From positions 109,903 to 160,432 of the forward strand of contig MNCI01012686.1 in NCBI GenBank assembly GCA_015680685.1: a stretch of 50,530 nucleotides of DNA. Reading direction: 5' to 3'. This DNA is from Gnetum montanum. Lineage: Eukaryota > Streptophyta > Gnetopsida > Gnetales > Gnetaceae. The position numbers were made by a program, and so were the translations under genes. The number at the start of each line of letters is the position of its first letter. Position 1 is the stretch's first letter. Of the stretch, positions 32,639-43,541 are shown one piece after another. Under the pieces are notes generated by a model. The model did not search any database. It worked only from the letters and a program-made list of their open reading frames with translations, and was not told the DNA's origin.

Positions 32639-34552
32639 TACCCCCATGACTGAATGAAAACTCATCCTCAAGTTCCTTACAAAAAATTGGGAAGGTATGG
32701 GATTATTGACTTGACTGACAACTAATGGTGAATGGGATGACGTGTGAACGGATCAGTCATTACAATACATGACAATATTAGTGTTCATGACTACAAGAAT
32801 GAACACTATACACAATTGACATCTAGCCTTATTTGGCAGCTAAGAGAGAAGAGAGAGAGAGAGAGAGAAAAGAAGAAGACGTGTTGCTGCTGATGCTAGG
32901 ATTGTGTCTTCCATTGTCCATCTATAACCGTGCCATCAGTCTTGTTCCTTGCACAATTGTTCCAGCACTAGTCCATCTTGAGTGTTTCCTCCAGATCCAG
33001 TCCATTGCTGTATGATTTCCATCTGCACACACAACACAGTCACATATGAGCAAGGATAAGTAAATTACAATACAGTTGATACCTTGCCTCAATGTAAGTT
33101 CCATTGGCTGAGTTGTGATATGGCCAATATGGATTCTAGAGATATAACATTAGTGACTACGCAAGGTGTAGGGGTTAGAAAAAATTGGACTAGGGCCCCC
33201 ATGACTAAAAGCGATCCTCCAGCAATGATAGAATGGAAAAAGATAAGGAATAAGAAAGATGGAGAAAAAGAAACAATGACAACACCGATAAAATGGATGT
33301 CAGAGATGGGAATGAACAAAAAAAATGTTGATTGTGGGAATTTTTAAGGGAAAGAAAACTGATGCACCAAATAGGAATGCCAGTGGGTTCTCCCCAAAGC
33401 AGGCTCATGCCCTTTTATGCCCTGGAAAACCCACATTCAAAGAGTTCGTAGGCTTTGGAAATGTCATTTGGAAGAAAGAGTTAAAGACTTAACCCCAAGA
33501 ATTCACCAAAGAGAAAACAATGCATCAACCAAATTATAGACTACTGATACAACTGGCAATGAGGTGGAAAGTAGAGAAAGAATGATGGGGAGAAGAGAAT
33601 GGAATGGAGTCTCAAGAATAAGGTGGTGTACAACCCCCTATGTATTTATGGTTAATGTGACTGCATAGATCTCATTTCAAATCCAGCCTCAAACAATCCA
33701 CATCTAGTGACTTCGCATTAAGACACTTGGCCAATCCACCCACTTGAAGTAACAAGAATGCTTCCACCAAAGAGTCACCACCATTTTGAGGAAATGAGAA
33801 AGGGAAAAGTAGGAAGCGAGAGAGGACCTTAGTTAGAGGGAACACATTTGTTTAGTTCCATAACTAGTGCTTGTAGCCTAGATGATTACTTTTTCTAAGG
33901 GGTGTGCTTTGAATTCTCACTATTTTTTGTGTGTGTTATGTTGTTTTGTTTTGCTTTGTTTTTTATTTTATTTTTATTTTTTGCATAAGAACCACACCAT
34001 GCAAAGAATTATTTTTATTGGTTCAGCTTCTTGAAAATGGAGCAACGTTGGAATGGTAAGGAAAACTCAAGAAGAAAACATCCAAGCACCCAAGAGAATA
34101 GCTAGCACAAATGCATCAAATCTCTTTGAAGTCACACGCTTTTCAGTCCTTGAGTCCTTCCTTAGTTTGAGAAATGCCCAATCACCAATTCATTAATAGT
34201 TTTATTATTAGAGAAGGAGACTGCACAGTTCCAAGCCAAGAGAGACCATAGAAATTCATGGATGCATGGATGACGTGGACTCATTGCCTATTATATCAAA
34301 AGAACCATACCTTAGTATCAACATTATAACTCAAAGGTAAAAACCAAACATTAGCAATCAATAAAATACAGTTCATACCACCAGCATGAGCACTTATTAG
34401 GTGATGAATCTAACAAAACAAAAACAACAAACAAAAATAAAAAACAAAAATGAAACAAACAGTCACACAAAGAAATGAGAAAGTATAACGATGTTGCAAA
34501 ATAAAAAGTTGTAAAATTAAAGAGAATGAAAAATATTTATTAATCTTGCTTG
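32639..34552 (-). other. RE-H spacer: sequence unlike RE-C/RE-F, possibly captured
   Basis: Between gag and 3' LTR RE-H has 1.9 kb with no similarity to the RE-C/RE-F spacer or second ORF, apart from the first ~45 bases after gag and the polypurine tract (TACCCCCAT, 32639-32647). It contains a (GA)n run (about 32847-32871), A-rich and T-rich stretches (34414-34459; 33925-33990) and a splice-like pair at 33023-33082. On the minus strand the bases either side of that pair join into YHNSANGTYIEA-R-WKSYSNGLDLEETLKMD. I do not recognise the protein. Confidence 0.5.
33023..33082 (-). other. Possible 60-nt intron in RE-H spacer
   Basis: Minus-strand donor GCAAG/GTATCA at 33082 and acceptor TTGTGTGTGCAG/AT at 33023. 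The second block has the same structure at 49891-49950 with changed exon bases. Sixty bases is near the lower limit for plant introns. Confidence 0.3.
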
Positions 34553-35957
34553 TTATAAGGATGAGGGATATCCTCCATAATGAAACGGTTGAGCATGGCA
34601 AGGATTAATAAATGAAAGATGAGGATCCTTGCATGTTGAAAATATCGAAACTTGGTCATACTTACCCCATTGGTGTTCACACACCTGATTATAGTAAGCA
34701 TAGTGGGGCAATTTATAAGATGTGGTTCCCTGGTAAGGAGTTGACCCACTATGATACTTGAGACCATACGATTGTATGCAAGGATCGGGATGTTGCTCTC
34801 CATGGCTATATTTATTGGGCCATATGGTTGTTGGAGTGTTAATTGGTGGCCTTGATAAAGTAACATGAGACATTGGGTTCGAAGAGAAGGATGCACCACA
34901 ATGTTGGACTTGTGCTGACTTGGAGAATGCAGTGGCCTTGGAACTGTGTTATCCCTTCCTATGGTCATGTCTAAAGAAGGGACGCCTTTGATGTTGGGGA
35001 GGTCTCTCATTGCTGTTGGCAATAGTAGCACAAGTAACGTTCGTGGGTTGTTGCTGTGGTGCAGACACTTTAGGAACAGTTGGTGATGATGTAGAAGGAG
35101 GGAAAGGATGAGAATGTTGAAATTTAGGAGAAGTGTAAGGTACATAATGCAGTGGTTATGTTGAGGACATGGGTTGATAGTACTGAGGGGAATAATAATG
35201 CGATGAGCTTTTATTTTCTTCATCCTTTCTTTCCGATTATCTAATGATATTTTGTCCTGCTTCTCGAGCTGTCAAAACTCTATCTCCAATAATATTGATA
35301 TATTCTCCACACTTTTTATGCATCCATTCTAGCATCTTATTGATCTTTACCTCGATTTCACCTAATGATTGTTGTACTAGCAAAGATGGTTCTTCCTCCT
35401 TGAGATAGGTTGATTTCTCCTTTTTGTGATTATGGACCTTTGTTAAGTTGAGACTTTGGTCCCATTGATGTTTTTCAACACTCTCCCATCTAGTCATTTC
35501 TCCTTCTTCTTTTGCTACCTACTTAATAAGCTCTTGGAATTGATGGGTTCATAGTTCGTATAGTTGACCTTGGGCATACATCCCTAGGGTCTCTCTTGTT
35601 TCATCACGAAGCCCATCAATCATATGGTACATTAGCCTTTCTTCGGAGAACTCATGGCTTGGACAGTTGTTTAATAGTGCATAATATCTTTCTAAGGCCA
35701 TGTCCAAGGGTTCATGTTGTGCTTGTTTNTCGAACAGCCTCTTGTATTTGCATTAGGCTTGTAGTGGCCAGTAGGGATTCATCATCATTGAGTAAGTTAT
35801 GCTTTCATGCGTTGGGACAATGCTGCCTTTGTTTATGTTTATAAGAAGCCCCCACCTCAGATTGCGTACTCCAATCTTCATTGTCATATAATTTGTTGAT
35901 TCTTGAATGAACTGCCTCACTAGATGTGGCATTATCATAGTCTTGTAGGAGAGGCAT
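34553..35957 (-). pseudogene. gag: RE-H gag with internal deletion
   Basis: Starts MPLLQDYDNATSSEAVHS at 35957. At 35729 (a single N) the sequence jumps from the EAVR codons, equivalent to RE-F 20513, to KQAQHEPLDMALERYY, equivalent to RE-F 20829; so about 316 nt, including the FDLNNFP motif, are missing. The remaining capsid-like helices, WESVEKHQWDQ linker (35497-35237), Pro-rich part and end (34873-34553: SHVTLSRPPINTPTT, HYGGYPSS) are closely related to RE-F, with fewer stops in the linker. Confidence 0.75.
35729..35729. other. Single N at the gag deletion junction
   Basis: An undetermined base at exactly the place where RE-H gag loses ~316 nt, so the deletion may be an assembly join rather than real. 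Confidence 0.9.
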
Positions 35958-36079
35958 GATTGTGAAATTTTGTGTGAATTTTTATGTGAATTTTTGTAAT
36001 TATTTCTTCCTAAAAGATATATCGTTAATTCCTATATAGTGACCTTGTATGATATAACTAATCTAGATAACTAGCACCG

Positions 36080-36097
36080 TCCCTGGCAACGACGCCA
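36080..36097 (-). promoter_or_regulatory. RE-H primer binding site, tRNA-Asp type
   Basis: TGGCGTCGTTGCCAGGGA on the minus strand, one base from the LTR. Sixteen of 18 bases match the complement of tRNA-Asp(GTC). Confidence 0.8.
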
Positions 36098-36098
36098 A

Positions 36099-36890
36099 TG
36101 ATGAGTGACGAGGTGCCCCTACACTCAACCATAAGAATACGAGCACTTCACGCACGATCCGGTCGAACTTCGTAGACGAACTAGTTGTGGTATCTTGATA
36201 GTTACTCGTAGATCGTAGTTCGTTGTCTTCCCAAACTTTCTTGTATTGTCACGGTTGTATGGTTAAGTAAGCTTGAGGTATATGATTTTTATAGCTTTTG
36301 TATTTTTTATGTCTTTTGCTAATAAAGGAGAGGGAGAGAGAACTAAGTGGCTAACTCACATTATCTATTTGTTAATCAAGTTCTAAATGTTCCTAACACC
36401 AGTATTCGTTCCCACTTGCCATACACATCCTGAACCAGTGCAACGTTGCTGGGATTACCAAATGCTAATTGTTACTAGGTTACCAAGCACTACCGCATGC
36501 TCGAAGCGGTTGTACTGAGTGTATTTAACTAAGGGGGTTGAAGGTTGAGAGAGATATTAATTAACTAGGAAAGCATTAAACAATAATTAATTACTAATTA
36601 GCTTAATCTGTATGCTGCAAGGTTTATCATAAAGTTCATCTTTATTGCCGTACACAAAATTGTGCTCAGGTACAAATTGCTTGAATAAAGATCTGTTCAC
36701 TCTATGACTCCTACTGCGGGCACACAGAAATAATTCTAACTTTGGAATGACTAAACTGCAAGAATCTAGCTAAGGGTCTAAGTTTAACTCTGTGGAACCA
36801 AGGGCGCCACCTTTTATTTATAGAAGATGAGGTAGGACACGATATCACATGGCGGATGCGATATCGCGTACACGATACCACGGCTCATCA
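36099..36890 (-). repeat. RE-H 5' LTR
   Basis: 792 bp, starts TGATGAGCC and ends CTCATCA on the minus strand. Carries GATATCGCGT... dyads (36838-36878) about 20 bases upstream of TATAAATA (about 36817-36824). Confidence 0.85.
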
Positions 36891-36895
36891 CCAAT

Positions 36896-39069
36896 GAATG
36901 AAATTATCAACATGATCTAAGCAATGGTGCACTGTTTTGGAAGCTCCATATAAATTTTTGAACACTTCCTAGGAAATCCATTGATTTGAGACATGAAGAC
37001 AACTAAGGGAAATAACTCCCTTTTGATACTAAGTGGTGGCTATCCTTGCATTCATAGTATCAAGAGGAGCAGGTGACATGGGTAACCACCAAGGGAAAAG
37101 CTTAGAAAGAAGAGTAGGACTGATCTTAACCTTAGTCTAATTTATACAATGGTTTAAAGCTTGCCATGCCCTCCAAATTATTTTGAAGACATGGGACCCA
37201 GGGATGGTGATAGTATGGGGAGAGAGGATTCAATTGATAGGATGGATACCTTTCCAAAAGGGCTTATTTTTGGAAAATGCTTATTAGAGCCTTAACTAGA
37301 GGAGACTTCCAATAATGTTAGGGGCATCTAGATGTTGAACCAACCACTTAGTGACTAAGGTAAGCCCCTGTTGGAAAGAATTCAAAAGGCCTAAACCACC
37401 CCTATTCTTAGGAAGAGTTAAAATAATGCAGGCAACATGATGGAATCCTTTTTGGGAGTCTTTAGACAACCACATGAAGTCCTAAAATAATCGCTTAAGC
37501 TTTTGATGTGCAACATGGGAGGGGGCCCAACATTAGGAATAATACACATGAGTAGAAGCATAGATAGACTTACAGAAAAGGTACTTACTTGTTAGGCTGA
37601 GGGGTTTAGTCTTCCATTTTTCGATTTTCCTTTGAATTTGAGAAATTACTTGCTCCCAAAGGGCTGAAGTAGGGCCTCTAAAATGGAAGCAAATTCCCAA
37701 AACCTTAATGATATCTTGGTTCTGAATAAGCTTCTAGCTATAATTGGGCAAATGACTATAATTATTATTGAAGCTATATACAGAAGATTTAATCCAATTA
37801 ATAGTGGAGCTAGAGAGAGAGAGAGCAGTATTGATCCACTTGAGATAAGAGGCATTGCACATTAACAACAGTGTTTTGAATGAGGAAAAATGAGTCGTTG
37901 GCGAAATGCATATTAAGAAGCTGATAATTAGCGGAAGAGAGACAAACCTTGAAGAGAACCTTATTCTGAATATCAAAGTTTAATTGATGATAGAGAAAGT
38001 TAGTAGTGATGATGAAGAGGTAAGGTGTAAGAGGACATCCTTGCATCACTGACTTGTGGGTAGAGAAGGGAGAAGTGATACGAAAGGTAGTAGTGATTCT
38101 CACAATAGCATTTGAGAATAAACATTTCACCATATGAAGAAACTTAGGACCAAAACCCAGTTTATTCATGGTTTGGATGATAAAGTCCCACTTGATATTG
38201 TCATAGGATTTAGCCTAATCAAGCTTCATCAAGAGGATATCTTGACTGTCATCCTTTGCTCATTGAAGAGCTTCCCAGGAAGCGATCACATTATTTAAAA
38301 TGTACCTCCCTAGAACAAAGCTTGTTTGTTGGGGAGATATAATATGACAAAGAGTTTTCTTCAAATGTAAGGCTAAGCACTTGCTCCATATTTTGTAAAC
38401 CATGTTAAGAAGAGTAATGGGTCGTCAATTGGAGATACAAGTAGGATCCCTTAATTTATGAAGAAGATGAATAATCCCTTGATTTAAATTTAAATTTGGT
38501 CCTAGAGAACTAGTAAGGGTAGCCTCTCTAATAACTTGGAAGACATCAATGCTAACTAGATCCCAATGATTTTGAAAAAATTTATAGGGAAAACCATCAT
38601 AAATGGGGGCCTTCCTGGGGCTCAATTTAAAGTAAGCCTGCAACATGGTAAAGTTAACTAACCTATGATAATTAAGTGTAGTGGCCTTGAAAGATGAGAG
38701 ATCCATAGGGGTAGCAATAAATAAGACTACGAAATGCTCCTTAAGATAGGAAAGGAGACTATTGTGGTTAGTGATGGTGGTACCATTACTAGAAATTTTG
38801 TCTAAAGAGGATGAAGGAGAAGAGCTATTAAGATACTTGAAGAATTCCTTACAATGTTCATTTTGAATATTTAACCAAATAAGTTTGCTCTTAATTAAAG
38901 CACTTTGTGCAACTGATCGAACTTTAGCCAACTCCTCGTGAAGTTGACTATTAAAGGGGTCTTGAACTAATCTTTCAGTAAGGTGATCTATAGTGGAGTA
39001 GATGTTGTTATACTCTTGTCTAGCATGAGAGGCCACTTCCTTACCATAGTAGCGGGCAAAATTCCTCAT
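36896..39069 (-). pseudogene. L1 ORF2 reverse transcriptase and connection region
   Basis: The 214-codon frame at 39069-38425 has the RT N-terminal part: WLNIQNEHCKEFFKYL, SPRKAPIYDGFPYKFFQNHW (the 'SPG.DG...FF...W' motif) and NLNQGIIHLLHK. The next frame (38169-37810) has SVMQGCPLTPYLFIITTNFL and the active-site box MHFANDSFF, where A-D-D is A-N-D. Then NRGGLGLLNSFQQGLTLVTK (about 37370-37430) matches the 'GGLG...N.ALL.KW' motif. The remaining C-terminus continues at 31845 beyond RE-H. Frameshifts separate the pieces. Confidence 0.75.
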
Positions 39070-39399
39070 ACTACTAGTAACATGATGCCATCACTAAACC
39101 CAACCCACCAAACCTAAGGGCCTAAGTTTCGCATTCCAAAGGTTTGCGAGAAGTTGTTGGGAGAAAGAAGAAGAGAAACAGTTACAATGTAATGAGAAAA
39201 GATGAAAACTACGCTTGTGGCAACTTTCGTGGATTTTCATAGATATAGTGATGGGGTAATGTTCTGATAAGTTTGTGTGTTGATGAAAAATAATAGTAGT
39301 AGAAGTCTACTAGAAAAAAAGAGTGGAAACAGAAAACCTATCTAACTAATTGTAAATGCGAGCCTACCCCATACAAAGATTACTCTAGGTGAATTTTGT

Positions 39400-39900
39400 G
39401 AAGAGGGCCATTAGCAGTAGCCTCAACACCATCAAAAAGATAGAATCGTTTCTTAAAGTTGGAAAAAGGCTCCCCCTATCTTATTGTGCGAGAATTTTGT
39501 CATGTTTAAATCACCATCGAAAATCCAAGGAACAAAAGAAAGAGAATGGGCTAGTTCTTGCCACAAACGGGCCCATTCCGTAGAGTCATTTGGGGCATTA
39601 ATGGAATAGACACCGAAGGGTCCTTGTGAGGAGGAGAAGACAACCCAAGAGACTCTGTGGCCAAAGTTGGAACCACATTAAATGATTTTTTATTTCCAAT
39701 AAGCTGAAAGGAGAATGTTTGCTCCACCTTTCCACACACATGTGAAGTAGCTAAAACTGAAGAGTGGGGAAGAAACTAATGGGCTGAAAGAGATAAATGG
39801 TTGGCTGAGATCTTAATTTCTTGAAAAAGAGCAAAATCAAAAGTGATATTTAAACTTAGAGAAAGTTGTTAGCTCGTTTACATTAAAGCTTATCAGTTAG
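39400..39900 (-). pseudogene. L1 ORF2 endonuclease
   Basis: Minus-strand frames read SINAPNDSTEWARLWQELAH and SLSFVPWIFDGDLNMTKF, SHNKIGG (39470-39620), the apurinic-endonuclease pattern 'YAPN..ER..LW..L ... PW...GDFN......K.GG'. Upstream is NELTTFSKFKYHF and SHVCGKVEQTFSFQLIGNKK. Stops and shifts are common. Confidence 0.6.
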
Positions 39901-40550
39901 GCCTCGAACAATTCAAAATAAGAGATTTGTGGAGAAGCAGAGGATGTTTCTAATGACAAGACATCAAAAGATTTTGGGTTCGAAGTATCAATTTTCATTA
40001 TGTGTGAAAGAATAGCAAAGGAGTTGTTTGTAGTAACAAGTAGAGCAAGATTGTTTGTGGGGGGAGAAGAGATAGGCTGAGCTATAGTGGAGGAGGCTTT
40101 AGCTCTTTTCCTTCCACTTTTTGTCATGAACTCACTACTTAATAGTGAATCCTTGAATGACTTTGAATGGGTGACATGTGCTTTTGAAGCGACCGTTGTG
40201 AGAGAACAAGATTAGGATACTTTTGACTTAAAAAGATTGGATGAGGAGGAAGGTTTTGCAATGTTTTTAGAAGAGGATCCAAACTTGAAAGTTTCAGATA
40301 AAAGTAATCTACTTTTTTCATAAAAAGTTTCCCTCCAGGCACAAGGGTAACAGAGTTCTATAAAAGGTATCAAGCTGAATACAATAACGATGAAATTGGA
40401 CGTCACTGACCTGCATTGGAGGTCACTGACCTCAATACCATGTTCAAAGATGATATGGCTGAAAGAAAAGATTAAAGGAATGTTTGGGAGCTCAACATAA
40501 CAGGGATAACATTGTAAGCTGGGTAATTCACCCAAGCCTAACCAAGGAAG
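39897..40550 (-). pseudogene. L1 ORF1-like region
   Basis: Two open pieces, 40342-40139 (KLSSLDPLLKTLQNLPPHP) and 40127-39897 (MTKSGRKRAKASSTIAQP, Ser/Pro-rich), lie between the leader and the endonuclease. A basic, Ser/Pro-rich protein here would be ORF1 or the start of ORF2; I see no clear zinc knuckle or RNA-binding domain. Confidence 0.35.
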
Positions 40551-41180
40551 AAACCCTCCCGTCCAGCCCAACCCACCACCACAGCACCGTGAAGATCCGC
40601 ACTGCCACTCTAGCAACCAAAACTGCAGCGGCATCCACGTGAAGATCCGCACTGCCACTCTAGCAACCAAAACTGCAGCGGCGTCCACGTGAAGATCCGC
40701 ACTGCCACTCTAGCAACCAAAACTGCAGCGGCATCCACGCGAATCGGCACAGCCTCCATACAGCAGCAATGCAGATCTGCCCAGCTGCAGCATAGCGCTG
40801 CCAGGAAAATACAGTTTCAACCGCAGCAAAGAATACCACGAAATGATGTTGCTGCAAAACGCCAAACGCAGAGAGAGGCAGAGCGAGGAGCAACAACAAC
40901 GCGGAGAGGCGCGCAAAGACACGGAGCGACACAGCAGGAAGAGGATTTCTTTCCACTGAAAAAACCCAACCAACCGCAGCAGCAGGAAATCGCGTTCAGG
41001 ATTCAGCCCAGCGGAAAAAACGCAACCGCAGCCACTCAGGTGGAGCTGCCAGCGACCGCAGCGATGCACGCCACGGAGAGCAAGGACGCCCAGCGACGCA
41101 GCGGCGCAACAGCACAGCAAATGGGAGTTCACAACTGCTAACTTGGAATCCTTTTGTTGTAACAAGTATATCCAGTGCAA
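40551..41180 (-). promoter_or_regulatory. GC-rich 5' leader of the LINE
   Basis: About 600 bp rich in CTGC/GCAG, far above local GC content, upstream of the LINE ORFs on the minus strand. Long ORFs on both strands are a by-product of the composition. L1 elements carry internal promoters in such leaders; that role here is inferred from position. Confidence 0.4.
40588..40737. repeat. Three 50-bp tandem units in the LINE leader
   Basis: Units start at 40588, 40638 and 40688 (each CGTGAAGATCCGCACTGCCA...). They are almost identical, with one A/G change. The period of 50 is not a multiple of three, so it does not serve a coding repeat. Confidence 0.9.
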
Positions 41181-42569
41181 CTTCTAGTCATGCCTACGTT
41201 AAAATTTTGGTATTTATGCAAATCTAGACCTCTTCACGCATCCCACAAACCCACGTTAGGTAAGAAAATCAGACAAATCCATGTTACGTAAGAAAATCAG
41301 CATTAGCAGTCCCGGAACATCATGCATAATTTGATGACAGAAATCTCTGCTAGCATTAATAATGAATATGCAAATATTTGGAGGTTTCATCATGATGCGT
41401 ATCATCCTTGGCTTGTTTGGCATCGTCAACCAAATCCTACCCTGCAATAACCGATTGAAACGAATGATTAACCACGGATCAACATGACAGGAGGGAGGCA
41501 GCACGACACAGCAGCAGACGACGGTGGTGCAAAGGAGCAGGCGGCCACTACGCTGTGCCACACCAAATTATTTGAATGCGATGCCAAAGCCTGTCATTAT
41601 ATAATGAGGCTCCGGCTGTCCGGGGGTTCCCCATTTCGAAGGCTTCTTAAAGAAGAACTTGCAGCTGGCCGGAAAATCAAATTAGACAATTTCCATTCTA
41701 TAATCAAAGATCAACAGATTTTCCGGTTTTGTAATTTGCAGCTGGCCGGAAAATCAAAAAACAAAAGATTTTTCTGTTTTGTAGCTGACAGTTAACCCAA
41801 AACGAAATTAGAATTTTTGATTTTTTTTTTTGTGTCAACAAAATTGAGCTCCCCTCACCCAGCATCGCCCCAGACGGATTAGCCTCTTCCTCAGCAAGTC
41901 ACTCGGTATAAACTCGGACTTACTGAGTCAGCACAATAGTTAACTCCGACTCATTGAGTCACTCGGGGGCAAACTCATTAAACAGTCAAAATAAGTGGTG
42001 GAAATTTAGACTTTCACCTTTTTACCCTTAAAAATATATTAATTTCTGACCGTGAGTCACAAGTTGTTTTACCAGACTGAGACTAGTCGCAGATACTTGG
42101 CCAGACAGCAAAACTCAAGATTCGAGACTCTACCTACAGAAACTCTGCGAAGATGGTAACAAAGGTTCTGTCCACTTAACCTTTCCATAAAACATTACAA
42201 ACCTGTTTCGGCGGGTGAGGGATGCTCTAAAAGATAAAGGGAGTTGCACGTAGATCTTGCACTACAATCGACTCTTATTTAGCCATGAATATGGAGGTGG
42301 TGATACCATGGTATTCTTGACAAAGATAAAATTTCTATAATCAAATCGCACAAAGAGCTACATTTGCTTGTAATAAATTTTACATGCATGTCCATCAATT
42401 CAGCGAGGCATAGACAGCTTATACAGGTTTTAGTAGACAGTAAACGAGTAATGCCTTAAGCATAGAAATTATACAAATCTTTTATAATCCCTGCCATTCA
42501 TTCATCAAACCTGCAACATGATTATCTTACTGCAGACTCTGAAACAAATATACAATCAACTGCAATCAT

Positions 42570-42621
42570 AAAAGTATACATGATCAAGAAAAGGTATAAA
42601 ATATTGATCATGTATACTTTT
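42570..42621. other. Perfect 18-bp inverted repeat (hairpin)
   Basis: AAAAGTATACATGATCAA (42570-42587) and its exact reverse complement (42604-42621) flank a 16-nt loop. Confidence 0.85.
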
Positions 42622-42905
42622 GTACAATCAAATATACCGTTTTTTATGCATAGAAGCTCCCATATAACGTACTACAATTTGATCAGAAAACCTATAACAT
42701 ATTCATCTTACTGCAAACGTAACGGAACAGCAAATAGCAAATGGCTCAGACATATGGAACCAAACTCCAAGGGAGATGAATCGCAGGGAGTGTGAAAACA
42801 AAGACAGTGGAAAAGTCTCTCAGAAGTTAAAAGCAAGTAATGGGCATCAAACCGGTTCAAAAAGCACAAAGATGAAAGAGAGAAGAGAAGTTGGTGTTAG
42901 TATTA

Positions 42906-43166
42906 TTATGGGAACGTATGAGGGTGGCATGGTCCATGAATGCCAGGGCTTCCTCCAAGTCCTTCTCTGCAAGAAGAAGGCCCAGAAGGCCACTTTACAT
43001 ACTTTACTTCTGTTGCTGCTTCTTCTTTGGTTTCAATTGGAATCGTTTCAGCAGCATTTCGACTCAGAATCGTGGTTGCCGAAGTTGCAACCAACAATTC
43101 AGATGAGCAAACAAGCAGCAGCAGCATAATGATGATTATTGCAACTCCTGTATTATTGTGCTTCAT
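42906..43166 (-). CDS. Possible small secreted-peptide precursor (86 aa)
   Basis: The ATG at 43166 opens a frame with a typical signal-peptide N-terminus: MKHNNTG, then a 16-residue hydrophobic core (VAIIIIMLLLLVCSSE), then small residues (VATSA). An acidic/Thr-rich middle follows and then a short C-terminal part with KWPSGPSSCREG, GGSPGIHGPC and a final HPHTFP. SGPS and SPGIH-like stretches recall signalling peptides such as PIP- or CEP-type, but the Cys residues and the exact pattern do not fit a family I know. Upstream DNA has no clear TATA box. It could equally be a chance ORF; there is no frame conservation to test inside the window. Confidence 0.3.
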   Translation of the reverse strand: MKHNNTGVAIIIIMLLLLVCSSELLVATSATTILSRNAAETIPIETKEEAATEVKYVKWPSGPSSCREGLGGSPGIHGPCHPHTFP

Positions 43167-43248
43167 CTTCAGTCGCTTACACCTAACAACATACTTATCA
43201 TATTAGCACCTCAGATCTTAACAACTGAGGGCAAAATATTATTGAACT

Positions 43249-43322
43249 AGAACTTACATATTAGAAACTGGTTAAGACTGTAAGTAGAACTTACATCTTA
43301 GAAACTGGTTAAGACTCTAAGT
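43249..43322. repeat. 37-bp tandem duplication
   Basis: Units 43249-43285 and 43286-43322 (AGAACTTACATATTAGAAAC...), differing at two bases. Confidence 0.9.
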
Positions 43323-43541
43323 ACCTGGAACTGGAAGAGGTGTTTTCAAATCAGGTCAGAACCTCAAATGTAGGGAGGCATACAGAGGGTATTTACAGGC
43401 GGCATAATTTCAGACACCGAACAATCAAAACAGAAGGCGAAGGAGAAGTCGATTCTTTGAAAAGATGAATCGATTCTAACTTACTAAGCGGGCATAGCTT
43501 GTAGTTTCAGTTTTAGGAATTTCTCTTTGGCAGTTGTTGAC

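Larger units (their letters stand above)
31846..36890 (-). mobile_element. RE-H: complete non-autonomous LTR retrotransposon (gag only)
   Basis: 5' LTR 36099-36890, primer site 36080-36097, gag 35957-34553, a 1.9-kb spacer, polypurine tract 32639-32647, 3' LTR 31846-32638. Flanks: CCAAT at 36891-36895 on one side and CAAAT at 31841-31845 on the other; the second block keeps CCAAT (48711-48715), so the 5-bp target duplication was CCAAT and one base has since changed here. LTRs differ by roughly 10% by eye, many changes C-to-T. It has neither pol nor the second ORF of RE-C and RE-F. Confidence 0.85.
30842..41180 (-). mobile_element. L1-type LINE, split by RE-H
   Basis: Minus-strand order from right to left: GC-rich 5' leader (about 40560-41180) with 50-bp tandem units, ORF1-like region (about 39897-40550), endonuclease (39400-39900), reverse transcriptase (37640-39069), C-terminal region (36896-37640), then RE-H, then zf-RVT/C-terminal part (31100-31840) and a 3' end with AATAAA followed by the poly-G/C tract. 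Without RE-H it is about 5.3 kb, near the usual L1 length. All ORFs are broken. Confidence 0.7.

Noticed and set aside
33084-33347. Plus-strand ORF starting MANMDSRDITLV, repeated at 49988-50215
   Set aside because: It is antisense to the RE-H spacer; the second copy differs at several amino acids with no sign of purifying selection. I cannot exclude a captured gene in antisense.
40689-41180. Long overlapping ORFs on both strands (Gln/Thr/Ala-rich and Leu/Cys-rich)
   Set aside because: They come from CAG/CTG-rich composition in the LINE leader, have no domain, and the 50-bp repeat shifts frame.
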